Source: Bacteroidales bacterium
GTDB lineage: Bacteria > Bacteroidota > Bacteroidia > Bacteroidales > JAADGE01
Length of the DNA stretch: 64,000 nt
Reading direction: 5' to 3'
Assembly: GCA_021648725.1 (NCBI GenBank)
Contig: JAKISF010000006.1
Location: 1-64,000 of the forward strand
Part shown: piece by piece, positions 46,499 to 54,559 of the stretch
Numbering within the stretch: position 1 is the first letter of the stretch
Layout of the letters: each line of letters begins with the position of its first letter
Translations under genes and position numbers: made by a program
The notes under the pieces: model-generated
The model's database searches: none
What the model was told of the DNA's origin: nothing
Seen by the model: the letters and a program-made list of their open reading frames with translations, nothing else

Positions 46499-46924
46499 TT
46501 AAATAAAATCTAAGATTAACGAGGTTCCAGCAATAAAACAAGCCCAACGAAACACAAACAGCAATATTTTAGCATTCGGGGTTTTAATAAATTTTCCTAT
46601 AATCTTATCAAAAATATCTGTTTTTCCTATGTATAAAGAATTACGTCCGGTTATTTTATTATATAAAAAATCAAATATTCCGAAGTAAATTAAAGCAAAT
46701 GCAATAATTATAAACAAAAAATCGAAAGTGCCGAAACCTTTAATAAGAATTGATGTTATGGGTATTCCGATTGTTAATATTCCGAATATGTGATATGCAA
46801 CGCCGAAAAAGCTTTTATCGTGCTCGTTTTGGCTTACATTATATTTATAGTTATAACCGTCTGCAAGTGCTTTAAAAATTACGGTTAAATAAATAATTAT
46901 TAAAAGAAAGTAGTTTGTTTCCAT
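46499..46924 (-). CDS. Membrane protein, 141 aa
   Basis: Four probable transmembrane helices, at about residues 5-22, 45-62, 66-88 and 120-140. The gap to the HicA fusion is 1 nt. A membrane protein in the late block is expected if the particle contains a lipid layer. No family recognised. Confidence 0.55.
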   Translation of the reverse strand: METNYFLLIIIYLTVIFKALADGYNYKYNVSQNEHDKSFFGVAYHIFGILTIGIPITSILIKGFGTFDFLFIIIAFALIYFGIFDFLYNKITGRNSLYIGKTDIFDKIIGKFIKTPNAKILLFVFRWACFIAGTSLILDFI

Positions 46925-46940
46925 TTTTTTAAGTTTTTAG

Positions 46941-47627
46941 TTACCATTCGAGCGAGCCTTCAAGTGCAATAATTGAATACGGCGGCTCACTTAGCGTAAG
47001 TACTCGTGTTTGAACCTGTACAAAGTCAACACCTTCAACATTTACTTCGTATAAGGTTCCGGGTAAAGATACGTCTCCTAATACAAAATGATATTCGGCA
47101 TCTGTCGGTTTTATATATTGTACAGTACTGATACCACCAAGGTTAAATAAAACTCTCATTTCATGTCCGGTTGAATTGTTTTTAGTGAGAACAACGCCTA
47201 TAAATAATTTTTTATATCCTTTCGTATCAATAGGGTCTCCTTTGTCCGTATAAACTCCGTCTGCACTTCCTAATTGAGCACTTGAGGCAATAAGGAATCT
47301 TCCTGAATAGCGATTAAAAAGAGGATTATACTCTTTGACATTTACAACATTTAATACAGTATCTACGGTTGCGAGTAACGCAGCGTTTTGGTCTGCTTTA
47401 AAAAAGTTTTGCGTAAGTTGGTCAAAAAGGTCTTGTTTGCTTGCTGCCTCAGGAACGGTAACATCATTCCAGTCAACAATAAAAGCACTTTTTAAGTTTT
47501 CAGGTATTAACATAAGGTTATCGCCTGATTGCTCTTTTACATAAACATCTTTTCCGAAATTATGCTCGTTACCGTTGTCATCTTCAAATATTACATTTCC
47601 GTTTGTAAGTTTAGTAAATGTTGACAT
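46941..47627 (-). CDS. Putative virion spike or fibre protein, 228 aa
   Basis: No transmembrane helix, almost wholly beta: N-terminal domain (LTNGNVIFEDDNGNEHNFG to VTVPEAASKQDLFDQLTQNFF), then a C-terminal domain with RFLIASSAQLGSADG, KKLFIGVVLTKNNSTGHEMRVLFN and a final VQTRVLTLSEPPYSIIALEGSLEW. The N-terminal part resembles segments of virus structural proteins from Bacteroidota phages. Likely a surface-exposed capsid accessory protein; no sequence family assigned. Confidence 0.5.
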   Translation of the reverse strand: MSTFTKLTNGNVIFEDDNGNEHNFGKDVYVKEQSGDNLMLIPENLKSAFIVDWNDVTVPEAASKQDLFDQLTQNFFKADQNAALLATVDTVLNVVNVKEYNPLFNRYSGRFLIASSAQLGSADGVYTDKGDPIDTKGYKKLFIGVVLTKNNSTGHEMRVLFNLGGISTVQYIKPTDAEYHFVLGDVSLPGTLYEVNVEGVDFVQVQTRVLTLSEPPYSIIALEGSLEW

Positions 47628-47637
47628 ATTTTTTATT

Positions 47638-48024
47638 TTAAGACTTTAATAATATTTTTTCCATTAACAAACTGCTTTTGTCTCTGCTGTCTGCATATTC
47701 TTTAATTATGTTTATAAAAATATCATTCTTGTTTTGAAGATATAACATAAATTCTTTTCGGCTTTCTTTTGCTTCATTTCGTGATTGCAGTGTTTCTTTT
47801 TCGGCAGCATCTAATCTGTCGTTAAGTGTTTGTATTTGAGTTTTGGTATCTTTACGAATGTAAATAAAAGTAAAAACGAGTAGGGCTAAAACCAAAATAA
47901 ACATGCTGCCGAGTAACCCGTAATTTGTGCTTATGCTGTTAACCGCTTCGGTTGGGTCTATAATTGATTGTAATAATATGAAAGATGCCGATATATACAT
48001 TAAAAAAAAATTAAATTTTAACAA
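47638..48024 (-). CDS. Holin-like / membrane coiled-coil protein, 128 aa
   Basis: Two transmembrane helices (about residues 5-22 and 37-57) followed by a coiled coil rich in Glu, Lys and Ala (TQIQTLNDRLDAAEKETLQSRNEAKE). It overlaps the M15 peptidase gene by 14 nt, and holin/endolysin pairs often adjoin. The two-helix start fits a small class of holins, but a virion membrane protein is also possible. Confidence 0.55.
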   Translation of the reverse strand: MLKFNFFLMYISASFILLQSIIDPTEAVNSISTNYGLLGSMFILVLALLVFTFIYIRKDTKTQIQTLNDRLDAAEKETLQSRNEAKESRKEFMLYLQNKNDIFINIIKEYADSRDKSSLLMEKILLKS

Positions 48025-48535
48025 ATCCTTTGAAATTTTGAGCTTTGAATATTTTAAAAAGCTTGCTCCAATGTAAGCCGAAATTCATTTGCATGTGAGG
48101 TAAATCTCTAAACCGTGTCCAGCGACCGCCCCAAGTAAAACCGTGACTTTCAAATATTTTTCCTATTTCATGCCAATTCGGATTTTTCCAAAGAGCTTTA
48201 CCGTTTTTAATTTCAACAACATCGCCGGCAAGTGCGTAATTGTGATATGACTGCCCGGCTTTTGCTTTTGTAACTACTTTCCCGGGTTCAGTTCTTCCTT
48301 GTGCATATATTTTTGTTTGTTCGGCAAAAGATCGGGTTCCGGATGCAAGCCGAACTTTCATGCCTTTTCGCTCACATTCGTTAATTGCAGCTTTAAATTT
48401 ATCACGTATTTTAGGATGCAATTTTGCAATTCTTAAATTTGTATATTTATCCCAAGTATCAGAAATATCCATTTTCTTAGATTTTACCAAAGTGTATAAT
48501 AATAAACCGCCGGCAATGAAAAATAAGTTTGTCAT
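48011..48535 (-). CDS. M15-family peptidoglycan peptidase with N-terminal anchor
   Basis: 174 aa. A membrane helix at residues 5-17 is followed by an M15 (VanY/L-Ala-D-Glu or D-Ala-D-Ala) domain: VRLASGTRSFAEQTKIYAQG, zinc ligands His98 and Asp105 in SYHNYALAGDVVE, and His147 in LPHMQM. It cuts peptide bonds in peptidoglycan. In the late block it can serve entry or lysis; the anchor suggests attachment to the particle's membrane or inner membrane. No muramidase is present, so this is the only evident wall-degrading enzyme. Confidence 0.85.
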   Translation of the reverse strand: MTNLFFIAGGLLLYTLVKSKKMDISDTWDKYTNLRIAKLHPKIRDKFKAAINECERKGMKVRLASGTRSFAEQTKIYAQGRTEPGKVVTKAKAGQSYHNYALAGDVVEIKNGKALWKNPNWHEIGKIFESHGFTWGGRWTRFRDLPHMQMNFGLHWSKLFKIFKAQNFKGFVKI

Positions 48536-49008
48536 ATTAAGTCAATCCCTCTTTTTTGTAAAATAAATTTTGCAACTTTTAAACCGTTTGTTTTATATTT
48601 TTTGCCGGATTTTGATTTATATGTAAAAGAATTATCAAGAAAATAAGTAAGCCATTTTGTCAAAGGTTCTTTGTATGCCACAGAAACGCCGTAACCGGTT
48701 CTTACACCGAATTTTTTAATGAGGTATAAAAAATCGTTTTTATTTTTAAGTTGCGTAAGAACGCCTAAAGAACGCTTAATTGCATCATTGCTTCTCCAAG
48801 CTTTTACAAGTTCATTTTGTAAAAGGTCTGACTTAATAGCATACCAACTGTCATTATAAGACAATTTACTTTTAACAACTTCATTTTCTGCATCCTTAAT
48901 GACATCTTCCGTTGTATCATTTTCATCGGTTACAGATTGTCTGCCTTTAAAAAAAGAAAATAAACCTAATGCGGCACCTCCTATTACTATTGCTTTTACA
49001 GGTATCAT
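48532..49008 (-). CDS. Anchored virion-block protein, 158 aa
   Basis: N-terminal membrane segment (AIVIGGAALGLFSFF, residues 6-20), acidic linker, then a helical domain with DSWYAIKSDLLQNELVKAWRSN and LTQLKNKNDFLYLIKKFGVRTGYG. It overlaps the M15 gene by 4 nt. Similar small anchored proteins are frequent in putative membrane viruses of Bacteroidota. No known function. Confidence 0.55.
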   Translation of the reverse strand: MIPVKAIVIGGAALGLFSFFKGRQSVTDENDTTEDVIKDAENEVVKSKLSYNDSWYAIKSDLLQNELVKAWRSNDAIKRSLGVLTQLKNKNDFLYLIKKFGVRTGYGVSVAYKEPLTKWLTYFLDNSFTYKSKSGKKYKTNGLKVAKFILQKRGIDLI

Positions 49009-49020
49009 AATTAAAAATTA

Positions 49021-49054
49021 AAAAAAGGCACGCATTGAATAAATGCAATGCCTT
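49021..49054 (-). terminator. Hairpin terminator within the late block
   Basis: Arms AAGGCA (49025-49030) and TGCCTT (49049-49054), with a second GCATT/AATGC pair inside, followed on the minus strand by a U run (49026-49021). It lies between the basic coiled-coil gene and the 158-aa gene, so it can reduce expression of the following genes. Confidence 0.7.
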
Positions 49055-49084
49055 AAACTCGAACAAAAAATGATTAATGAAAAA

Positions 49085-49384
49085 CTAAACACTACAAGTT
49101 GATAATTTCTTTTTAACAGCTTCTATGCGTTTTTTAAAGTCGCTTTTTGCTTTTGCATCTGCTTTTTTGCGTTTTTCAATTTCGGCAACTTTTTTATTGT
49201 ATGCAGACAATAAAGCTTTGTTTTCTTTGCCGATTACAGAGCATTTTTTTTGCCACTCGTTTACACGAGCTTCAAATGCTTTTAATTGTGCATCGGTTTT
49301 TATTCCGCTTTTCGGCTGTTTTGGTTTTGCCGGCATTTTTTTCAACTTCGGCTTTTTCGGTAATTTGTATTTTGAATTTGCCAT
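49085..49384 (-). CDS. Basic coiled-coil protein, 99 aa
   Basis: Extremely Lys/Ala/Pro-rich: KYKLPKKPKLKKMPAKPKQP at the start, then a helix with LKAFEARVNEWQKKCSVIGK and KRKKADAKAKSDFKKRIEAVKKK. Such proteins bind DNA or the inside of a capsid. A role in genome packing or in-particle DNA binding is inference. Confidence 0.55.
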   Translation of the reverse strand: MANSKYKLPKKPKLKKMPAKPKQPKSGIKTDAQLKAFEARVNEWQKKCSVIGKENKALLSAYNKKVAEIEKRKKADAKAKSDFKKRIEAVKKKLSTCSV

Positions 49385-49387
49385 AAC

Positions 49388-49549
49388 TTATATGTATTTT
49401 AAAATTAACTGTTTTGTACTTTTATCTTGAACCTTTTCGGTTATTTTATTTAGCTCTTCGGGTTTAAAAGTTTTTGAAAGCAAAAATAAGTTTTGTAATA
49501 TTTCAATATCAAGCATCTCAAAAACTTCTAATAATTCTTTTTTATCCAT
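49388..49549 (-). CDS. Small helical protein, 53 aa
   Basis: Start chosen at the ATG at 49549 (MDKKELLEVFEMLD); a longer frame begins at 49579. It overlaps the upstream gene's stop by 8 nt and is 3 nt from the basic protein gene. Three short helices; no family. Confidence 0.45.
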   Translation of the reverse strand: MDKKELLEVFEMLDIEILQNLFLLSKTFKPEELNKITEKVQDKSTKQLILKYI

Positions 49550-50300
49550 TTTGCTCGGGTTTTTGTTCAGGTTTTGCAATTATTTTCTTTATGTTCTCAA
49601 TGTCTTTTAAACTTGCATTTTCGTAAAGAATTTCGGCAAGTTCGTTAATAGATGCAACTTTTAAATTGTCTGCCGGGGTTTGCTTTTCTTTCTCTTTATC
49701 ATCTGCTCCTGCAAGTGTTGTTTCGGCAACTTCTTTGCCGCTTATCATTCTGAAAGCAAGCCCTATTTCTTTTGCAAGTCCGCTTATGCGTTCCGGCGAC
49801 CAACTTGCAGCCGTTTGTTGAATAAGCTCTAACTTCTCAGTAAAATCTTTTTTTAAATCCTCAATTTCTCTTTTATTAAGCTCTCTTTGGAACTCAATTT
49901 CTTTCTCAAGCAATTTTGCTTTTACTTCGGCTTCCGGAATATATCCGAGTTGCTTTAAATTATCATAACCGGGAATGCCGCCTAAACCGTTAATGTTTTC
50001 TTCGTTCTTTTCAGGCTCTCCGTTCATAAATTCAAAAGCTCCTATTATTCCGCTTTGGTTTGCATTTTCAGAACTTTTAAGATATATATAAAAAACAGTT
50101 CCTTGCGGAAATAATTTTACATAATCAGTAAACCACTTTATTGCTTTGTCAAGTTTAGTTTCAATATTATCATCTTTATCACAATTGTCGCACTTATAAT
50201 ATCCTACGCTTACCGTACTTAAACCGTCTTTTCGTTTAAGAGAAATATACGGTTTTTTATTCAGTTTTATAATTTCAATTATTTGTTCGAGTGTATTCAT
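49542..50300 (-). CDS. Virion-block protein with central coiled coil, 252 aa
   Basis: Residues 1-95 form a compact alpha/beta domain with a CDNCD pair (about residues 37-41), then a Glu/Gly linker (EENINGLGGIPGYDNL), a coiled coil (about 120-160, EKEIEFQRELNKREIEDLKK) and a disordered C-terminus. The same sort of GLGGIPGY spacer is found in the transglutaminase protein (LQGLGDIDGLG), which may be a shared linker of particle proteins. Overlaps the upstream gene by 4 nt. Confidence 0.5.
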   Translation of the reverse strand: MNTLEQIIEIIKLNKKPYISLKRKDGLSTVSVGYYKCDNCDKDDNIETKLDKAIKWFTDYVKLFPQGTVFYIYLKSSENANQSGIIGAFEFMNGEPEKNEENINGLGGIPGYDNLKQLGYIPEAEVKAKLLEKEIEFQRELNKREIEDLKKDFTEKLELIQQTAASWSPERISGLAKEIGLAFRMISGKEVAETTLAGADDKEKEKQTPADNLKVASINELAEILYENASLKDIENIKKIIAKPEQKPEQNG

Positions 50301-50728
50301 TTTTGTTCGAGTTTATGAATTTTTATATATTCTAATGATGCTTTAAAAATATTTGCCGGGTCGCTTTCAATAAATGTTGTTAAATTGTATCTCATTAAAA
50401 AGCGTACTTCGTGAACGCTTGCAAACTCACTTTTAACAGTTACGAAAGGCGTTGTTTGAGAAACTTCAATAAGATTTGAATAATCAATATTTTGATATGC
50501 CGAAATAAGTTGTAAAAATGTTGTAGAAGCATTCCACAGGCTAACATTAAACACTCCGTAAAAGACTATTTTTTTTACTATTAAAATTGAGTTCTCTAAA
50601 TCAATATAAGGCTTACCGGATGCTTTTTCCTGCATATCGGCTAAATCAAATTTTCCGCTTTCAATATTATACGGAATGCCTTTTGATTTTAATTTTTCAA
50701 TTTCGTTATTTAAAAGCGTTTTGTACAT
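50297..50728 (-). CDS. Hypothetical virion-block protein, 143 aa
   Basis: Mostly beta in the middle (ILIVKKIVFYGVFNVSLWNAS, FVTVKSEFASVHEVRFLM) and helical at the ends. Overlaps the downstream gene's start by 4 nt. Position between the beta-rich protein and the coiled-coil protein suggests a particle component. No family. Confidence 0.5.
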   Translation of the reverse strand: MYKTLLNNEIEKLKSKGIPYNIESGKFDLADMQEKASGKPYIDLENSILIVKKIVFYGVFNVSLWNASTTFLQLISAYQNIDYSNLIEVSQTTPFVTVKSEFASVHEVRFLMRYNLTTFIESDPANIFKASLEYIKIHKLEQK

Positions 50729-50730
50729 TT

Positions 50731-51462
50731 TTAGTCTTCATATTCAAACACAACAAAAATATCTACCGAACCTCCGGCAACAGTAAATTCATATAAAAGA
50801 TTATCGGTAGGCATATCAGCCCGTATAAACCGATTATTTATATCAGAAAGGTTTAAGCGAGAAATAAAAAACCAATACATTTTAGAAAAATAAAATCTGC
50901 TGCTGTCTCTCACGGAGAAATACTCAACACCGCCGGCTCCGCTAATTTTATAAAAAGAAATCTTTTTTATTCTTTTTTTATAAGAAAATAAAAATCTTCC
51001 TGAATTAAGTCCGGCACTGAGGCTTAAAGTATTAATTTCATAATTTTTATTTTTGACTTCGTTTTTTTTATTTTCTAATCTTAAAATAATAATAAGATCT
51101 CCGGAGTTGCCAACAGAGTTATCTTCATAATAAATTTCAACTAATTTACCGAATGCTTCAAAATTTACATTTAAAAAAGTGCCGTTAACATTATCTACTG
51201 TATCAGAAAATAAATGCAACATAGGCAGTTTATCAAAAACAAAATTTCCGTTTTGTTTTATTCCTATAATTCCGTCAGAAGCATAACCGTTATCAGTTTG
51301 AATCGCTATGCCTGTACAATATTTATAGTTTCCGTCAGTTCTAATTCTCTGAACTGAGCCACTATTTAAATTACTTACTGAGACTGTTTGATAAAAAATG
51401 CCGTCATCTTCAGGAATGGGTATCGGCGGTTTTCTGTCGATTATAACTTTTTTTTGTTGCAT
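50731..51462 (-). CDS. Beta-rich putative minor capsid or spike protein, 243 aa
   Basis: Two similar beta domains are discernible (about residues 25-130 and 140-243): both carry an S-L-x-(S/A)-G-x-(V/F) start and end in a run of alternating hydrophobics (the last IFVVFEYED). It has no membrane helix. It follows the candidate coat gene after a terminator, the common order for coat and spike genes in tailless phages. Alternatively it could itself be a jelly-roll vertex protein. Confidence 0.55.
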   Translation of the reverse strand: MQQKKVIIDRKPPIPIPEDDGIFYQTVSVSNLNSGSVQRIRTDGNYKYCTGIAIQTDNGYASDGIIGIKQNGNFVFDKLPMLHLFSDTVDNVNGTFLNVNFEAFGKLVEIYYEDNSVGNSGDLIIILRLENKKNEVKNKNYEINTLSLSAGLNSGRFLFSYKKRIKKISFYKISGAGGVEYFSVRDSSRFYFSKMYWFFISRLNLSDINNRFIRADMPTDNLLYEFTVAGGSVDIFVVFEYED

Positions 51463-51491
51463 CGGAAATTTATTTTGAGTTTAAATTTTAA

Positions 51492-51521
51492 AAAAGCCGC
51501 CGGCATTTGCAGACGGCTTTT
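51492..51521 (-). terminator. Terminator directly after the candidate coat gene
   Basis: AAAAGCCG (51492-51499) and CGGCTTTT (51514-51521) form an 8-bp stem with a long T tract on the minus strand. A terminator here within an operon allows the coat gene to be expressed far above the genes that follow. Confidence 0.8.
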
Positions 51522-51552
51522 AAAAAAACATGAAATATGAAAAAACAACTGC

Positions 51553-52452
51553 TTATTTGCCTTTTGTTCCGCTCCCGGCAAGGATAACACGAACACCTGT
51601 TTTTAGGGTTCCTGTGTTTGCAATAGCAGCTCCCTCAGCCATTCTTAAGTTAAAATTAATACGGTCGCCCGGTTTTATTAATATAGGTTTTTCGAGATTA
51701 ATACCTAATGACATATTAACCGGCTGTGCTCCTTTAAAAATACGAGACTCTCTCATTAAAAAAACAGGAACACTAACAGTAACTTTCCCATTAATTAAAA
51801 GTTCGATTTCGGCATTTCGGAATCCAGCTTTTTGATAACCACTTGCAAAAATACCATTGAAAATATTTTGTGTTGCAGTATCATAGGCATTTGTCTCGAG
51901 ACCGAAGAAAGTTGCAGCCATTATCATTTCTGACGGAACAATACCATTTTCTAAAAGATTAGAATAACCGACACCGATAGTATCGTTCGAATGAATAATA
52001 AGATTATTACCGGATATGTTTGTATATCCTTTGGTATAATATATAAAAGCATCTGTATATTCAAGCTCTTTATTCTCAATTCTTTTTTGAGTATTTGAGT
52101 CTAATCTGGGCTTAACACCGTAAATATACCTTTGTGTAGGAGTGATTACACTTGATACGTTTTGATATAATTCCTGTCTTCTTAAACTCGCTCTTGCCCT
52201 GTCAAGTTTTTTTACTATAGACCGAGGGTCAAAAGATTTTCCTCTGACAATTCTGCCGATACCTTCAAGTTCTACGACAGGATCGTTAAGCTCGCCGTTC
52301 TCATCGGTTTCAATTTCAATACCGAGCATATTACTCATTGCATCAAGTTCTTTTTCGTAATTCATTACGTATGTGTTTGCAGCAACCAATTGATAACCGA
52401 ATGCTCCGATAAATGCTGCAATTAAAAATAAAATTTTCTTAAACTTTTTCAT
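51553..52452 (-). CDS. Candidate major capsid protein, 299 aa
   Basis: An N-terminal hydrophobic stretch (residues 4-25, ILFLIAAFIGAFGYQLVAA) and helical arm with Arg-rich RASLRRQELYQNVSSV are followed by a beta-rich body. The second half has alternating strands with turn motifs AEIELLINGKVTVSVPVF, LEKPILIKPGDRINFNLRM and GVRVILAGSGTK, a pattern frequently seen in double jelly-roll coats of Bacteroidota tailless viruses. The size (about 33 kDa) matches FLiP-type MCPs. Arguments from position: central place in the block and its own terminator. The hydrophobic start may be cleaved or may contact the membrane. This call is by inference and needs structure prediction. Confidence 0.6.
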   Translation of the reverse strand: MKKFKKILFLIAAFIGAFGYQLVAANTYVMNYEKELDAMSNMLGIEIETDENGELNDPVVELEGIGRIVRGKSFDPRSIVKKLDRARASLRRQELYQNVSSVITPTQRYIYGVKPRLDSNTQKRIENKELEYTDAFIYYTKGYTNISGNNLIIHSNDTIGVGYSNLLENGIVPSEMIMAATFFGLETNAYDTATQNIFNGIFASGYQKAGFRNAEIELLINGKVTVSVPVFLMRESRIFKGAQPVNMSLGINLEKPILIKPGDRINFNLRMAEGAAIANTGTLKTGVRVILAGSGTKGK

Positions 52453-52514
52453 TTTGATTTGATTTTAAAATATTAATAGACTTTGATTATTACTTTTTTG
52501 TGTAAAGTTCGTTT

Positions 52515-52982
52515 TTACTCTTCGTTAAGTCCGGGAACTTCAACCGGTACTTCTTCATCGTCATCTTCGTCTGCTAAACTTTCAGACATTTCTTTTTCAA
52601 TTTGCCTTAACTCTTCTTCGGTAAGTTTATCGGTATTTCCGGTAGCGTTTCCGAGACCTTCAAGAGATAAACCGAGCTTTGCTTTAAGCTCATCCGGACC
52701 GAGTTCGTTAACCGTGTGAACTCCGCCTGCAGTTGTAATTCCGTTTGCAGCTGCTTTTACGAGCGGGTCTTTTGCATAAATATTTAAGCCGGTTCCTGCT
52801 GCGATAATACCGACACCGCCGAATTTCTGAAATTTTGCAGGAATTTTTTCTTTAACGGCAGTATATACAAATGATGTTGCAACACCGCTTCCGGCAGCAA
52901 CGACACTTTCCATTATGCTGTTTTGTAAAGATTTTTTTATTTCGGCTTTAGATTTGAATAATTTTGATTTTTTCTTTGCCAT
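52515..52982 (-). CDS. Virion-block membrane protein with acidic tail, 155 aa
   Basis: A basic N-terminus (MAKKKSKLFKSKAEIKKSL) leads to two glycine/alanine-rich hydrophobic segments (SVVAAGSGVATSFVYTAV, about residues 26-43, and GGVGIIAAGTGLNIYA, about 55-70), then an acidic tail (SLADEDDDEEVPVEVPGLNEE). It carries the GLGNATG motif seen as linkers in neighbours. It sits just upstream of the coat gene and could be a membrane protein of the particle or a scaffold. Confidence 0.55.
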   Translation of the reverse strand: MAKKKSKLFKSKAEIKKSLQNSIMESVVAAGSGVATSFVYTAVKEKIPAKFQKFGGVGIIAAGTGLNIYAKDPLVKAAANGITTAGGVHTVNELGPDELKAKLGLSLEGLGNATGNTDKLTEEELRQIEKEMSESLADEDDDEEVPVEVPGLNEE

Positions 52983-53002
52983 GATATTTGATATTTAATT
53001 AA

Positions 53003-54559
53003 TTACAGAATAAACATTAACAATAAACCTGCTGCAGCCAACGGAAGCAGCATATTTGATTTACTTTCGGTTTCGGGGGTTTTAGGTTTTTCAGCTGCAA
53101 AATCCTCTGCATCTGCCGCATTTTCATAATCCGGCTCTTTTACATCTTGGTTTGCATCTTTAAACTTATCAACTACAGTTTTTAAAACTTTGCTGTCTTT
53201 AACTTTTGCAAACATATTTTTAAACGAACCTTTAACAGAACTCCAAGCTTTTTTAAGAAAAGAAAGAAAAGGTAACGAAGAGCCGACTAATGTCGCTTCG
53301 GGTATTGCACCAAGACCGCTTATGCCGTATTTTTTTCGTGCAATTTTAGCTCCTCTGCTGTTAACTGCGTTCCAAATTGCTTTTTTCTTTCCGCCTGATT
53401 TTTCAAAAAATCTTTCAAATTTCTTACGGAAAGCTATAAGTTTATAATAAGCATCCATATCAAAACCGTATAAACGTGCTTTGCTTTCAGGCAAATATGA
53501 CAACCACAAACGAGAACCCCACTTAAACAAATTTAATTTAAGAAGTAATAAAATGGCTCCTCGTGCCGGTGCCAAAGCATATTTTTTTGTAAACTTCGTT
53601 ACCTTTTTTGAAACTTTTTTAACTTTTGAAAAAAACTTTTTTCTGCGAGCTTTGCGTTTGTCTTTATTTTTTCTCCATTTTGAAAAGAGTTTACCGAGAC
53701 CGTCAATATCGCCGAGACCTTGAAGTTTTTCATATTCATTTAAAAGCTCTTCGGCTTCATTTAAATCTTCTTCGTTATGAAAAGAAATGTTAAAATTAGT
53801 ATCTATACCGGCAATATCGGGCATTATTTCAAGCATATAATCACGATACGGATTTCCGCTTAAAAGTTTAAGAACTCTGATTTTATTTAAGTCTTCTTTT
53901 TCCTCTTCGGTTAATTGACCTGCCAAATCGGTTAATCGTACGTGTTCGGAATTGATAAGCTCCGAAATATCATTTTTCGGCATTCCTGCCAATTGTTCTA
54001 CTAACATAGCCGTATTATTAATTGTTTGCGGATTTCGATAAATTATTTTTCGCTTTCCGTTAAGTTTTACAAGCATTGTTTTTGTGATGCCGTCGGGATG
54101 TTTTCCGTAATCGGGCATAACACCGTCGATTATTAAATTATCAACTCCGACGTAAATATGACCGTAATTTTCGGCACCGTTAAAAGCAACAATATAAAAA
54201 AACGGTTCGTAAGCGAGAGCTTTAAGAATTGTTGCCGCAAAAATTGAATAGTCATCACAATCGCCTATTTTGTCGGCAAGTGTTCTTTGAGGTGTGCGAA
54301 TTTCTTCGGTGAGCGGTTTGTCTTTTACGTATTTGATATTTGTTTTTATGAAATGCCAAATATTGTATGCTGTTTGTTCGAGTGTATTTCCTTGTATTGC
54401 TTCGGCAAATTCTTTTAAAGCATCGGTATTTTGTTTTACGGTTTTAAGAATTGTTTCAATTGTTAAATCAATTCCGCCTGTGCCGATTACAAAAGTTTTT
54501 CCGGATGCTTCCGGAATTGTTTTTAAAACTTTTTCTATGTCGTAAGTTGCCGCTCTCAT
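53003..54559 (-). CDS. Transglutaminase-fold protein with C-terminal membrane helix
   Basis: 518 aa. The N-terminal domain has the transglutaminase-like cysteine triad: Cys101 in DKIGDCDDYSIF, His134 in YGHIYVGVD and Asp145 in LIIDGVMPD. Residues 200-300 are helical, followed by a Lys/Arg-rich stretch (FSKWRKNKDKRKARRKKFF) and about 150 more residues before a C-terminal transmembrane helix (MLLPLAAAGLLLMFIL, about 502-517). It lies between the LEA14-like and the pre-coat genes. It may crosslink or cleave particle proteins, or act in entry on the cell wall; the substrate is unknown. Confidence 0.75.
   Translation of the reverse strand: MRAATYDIEKVLKTIPEASGKTFVIGTGGIDLTIETILKTVKQNTDALKEFAEAIQGNTLEQTAYNIWHFIKTNIKYVKDKPLTEEIRTPQRTLADKIGDCDDYSIFAATILKALAYEPFFYIVAFNGAENYGHIYVGVDNLIIDGVMPDYGKHPDGITKTMLVKLNGKRKIIYRNPQTINNTAMLVEQLAGMPKNDISELINSEHVRLTDLAGQLTEEEKEDLNKIRVLKLLSGNPYRDYMLEIMPDIAGIDTNFNISFHNEEDLNEAEELLNEYEKLQGLGDIDGLGKLFSKWRKNKDKRKARRKKFFSKVKKVSKKVTKFTKKYALAPARGAILLLLKLNLFKWGSRLWLSYLPESKARLYGFDMDAYYKLIAFRKKFERFFEKSGGKKKAIWNAVNSRGAKIARKKYGISGLGAIPEATLVGSSLPFLSFLKKAWSSVKGSFKNMFAKVKDSKVLKTVVDKFKDANQDVKEPDYENAADAEDFAAEKPKTPETESKSNMLLPLAAAGLLLMFIL

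Noticed and set aside
49125-49430. Two plus-strand frames opposite the basic coiled-coil gene
   Set aside because: Produced by the Lys-rich codons of the minus-strand gene; Phe/Leu-rich and without start signals.
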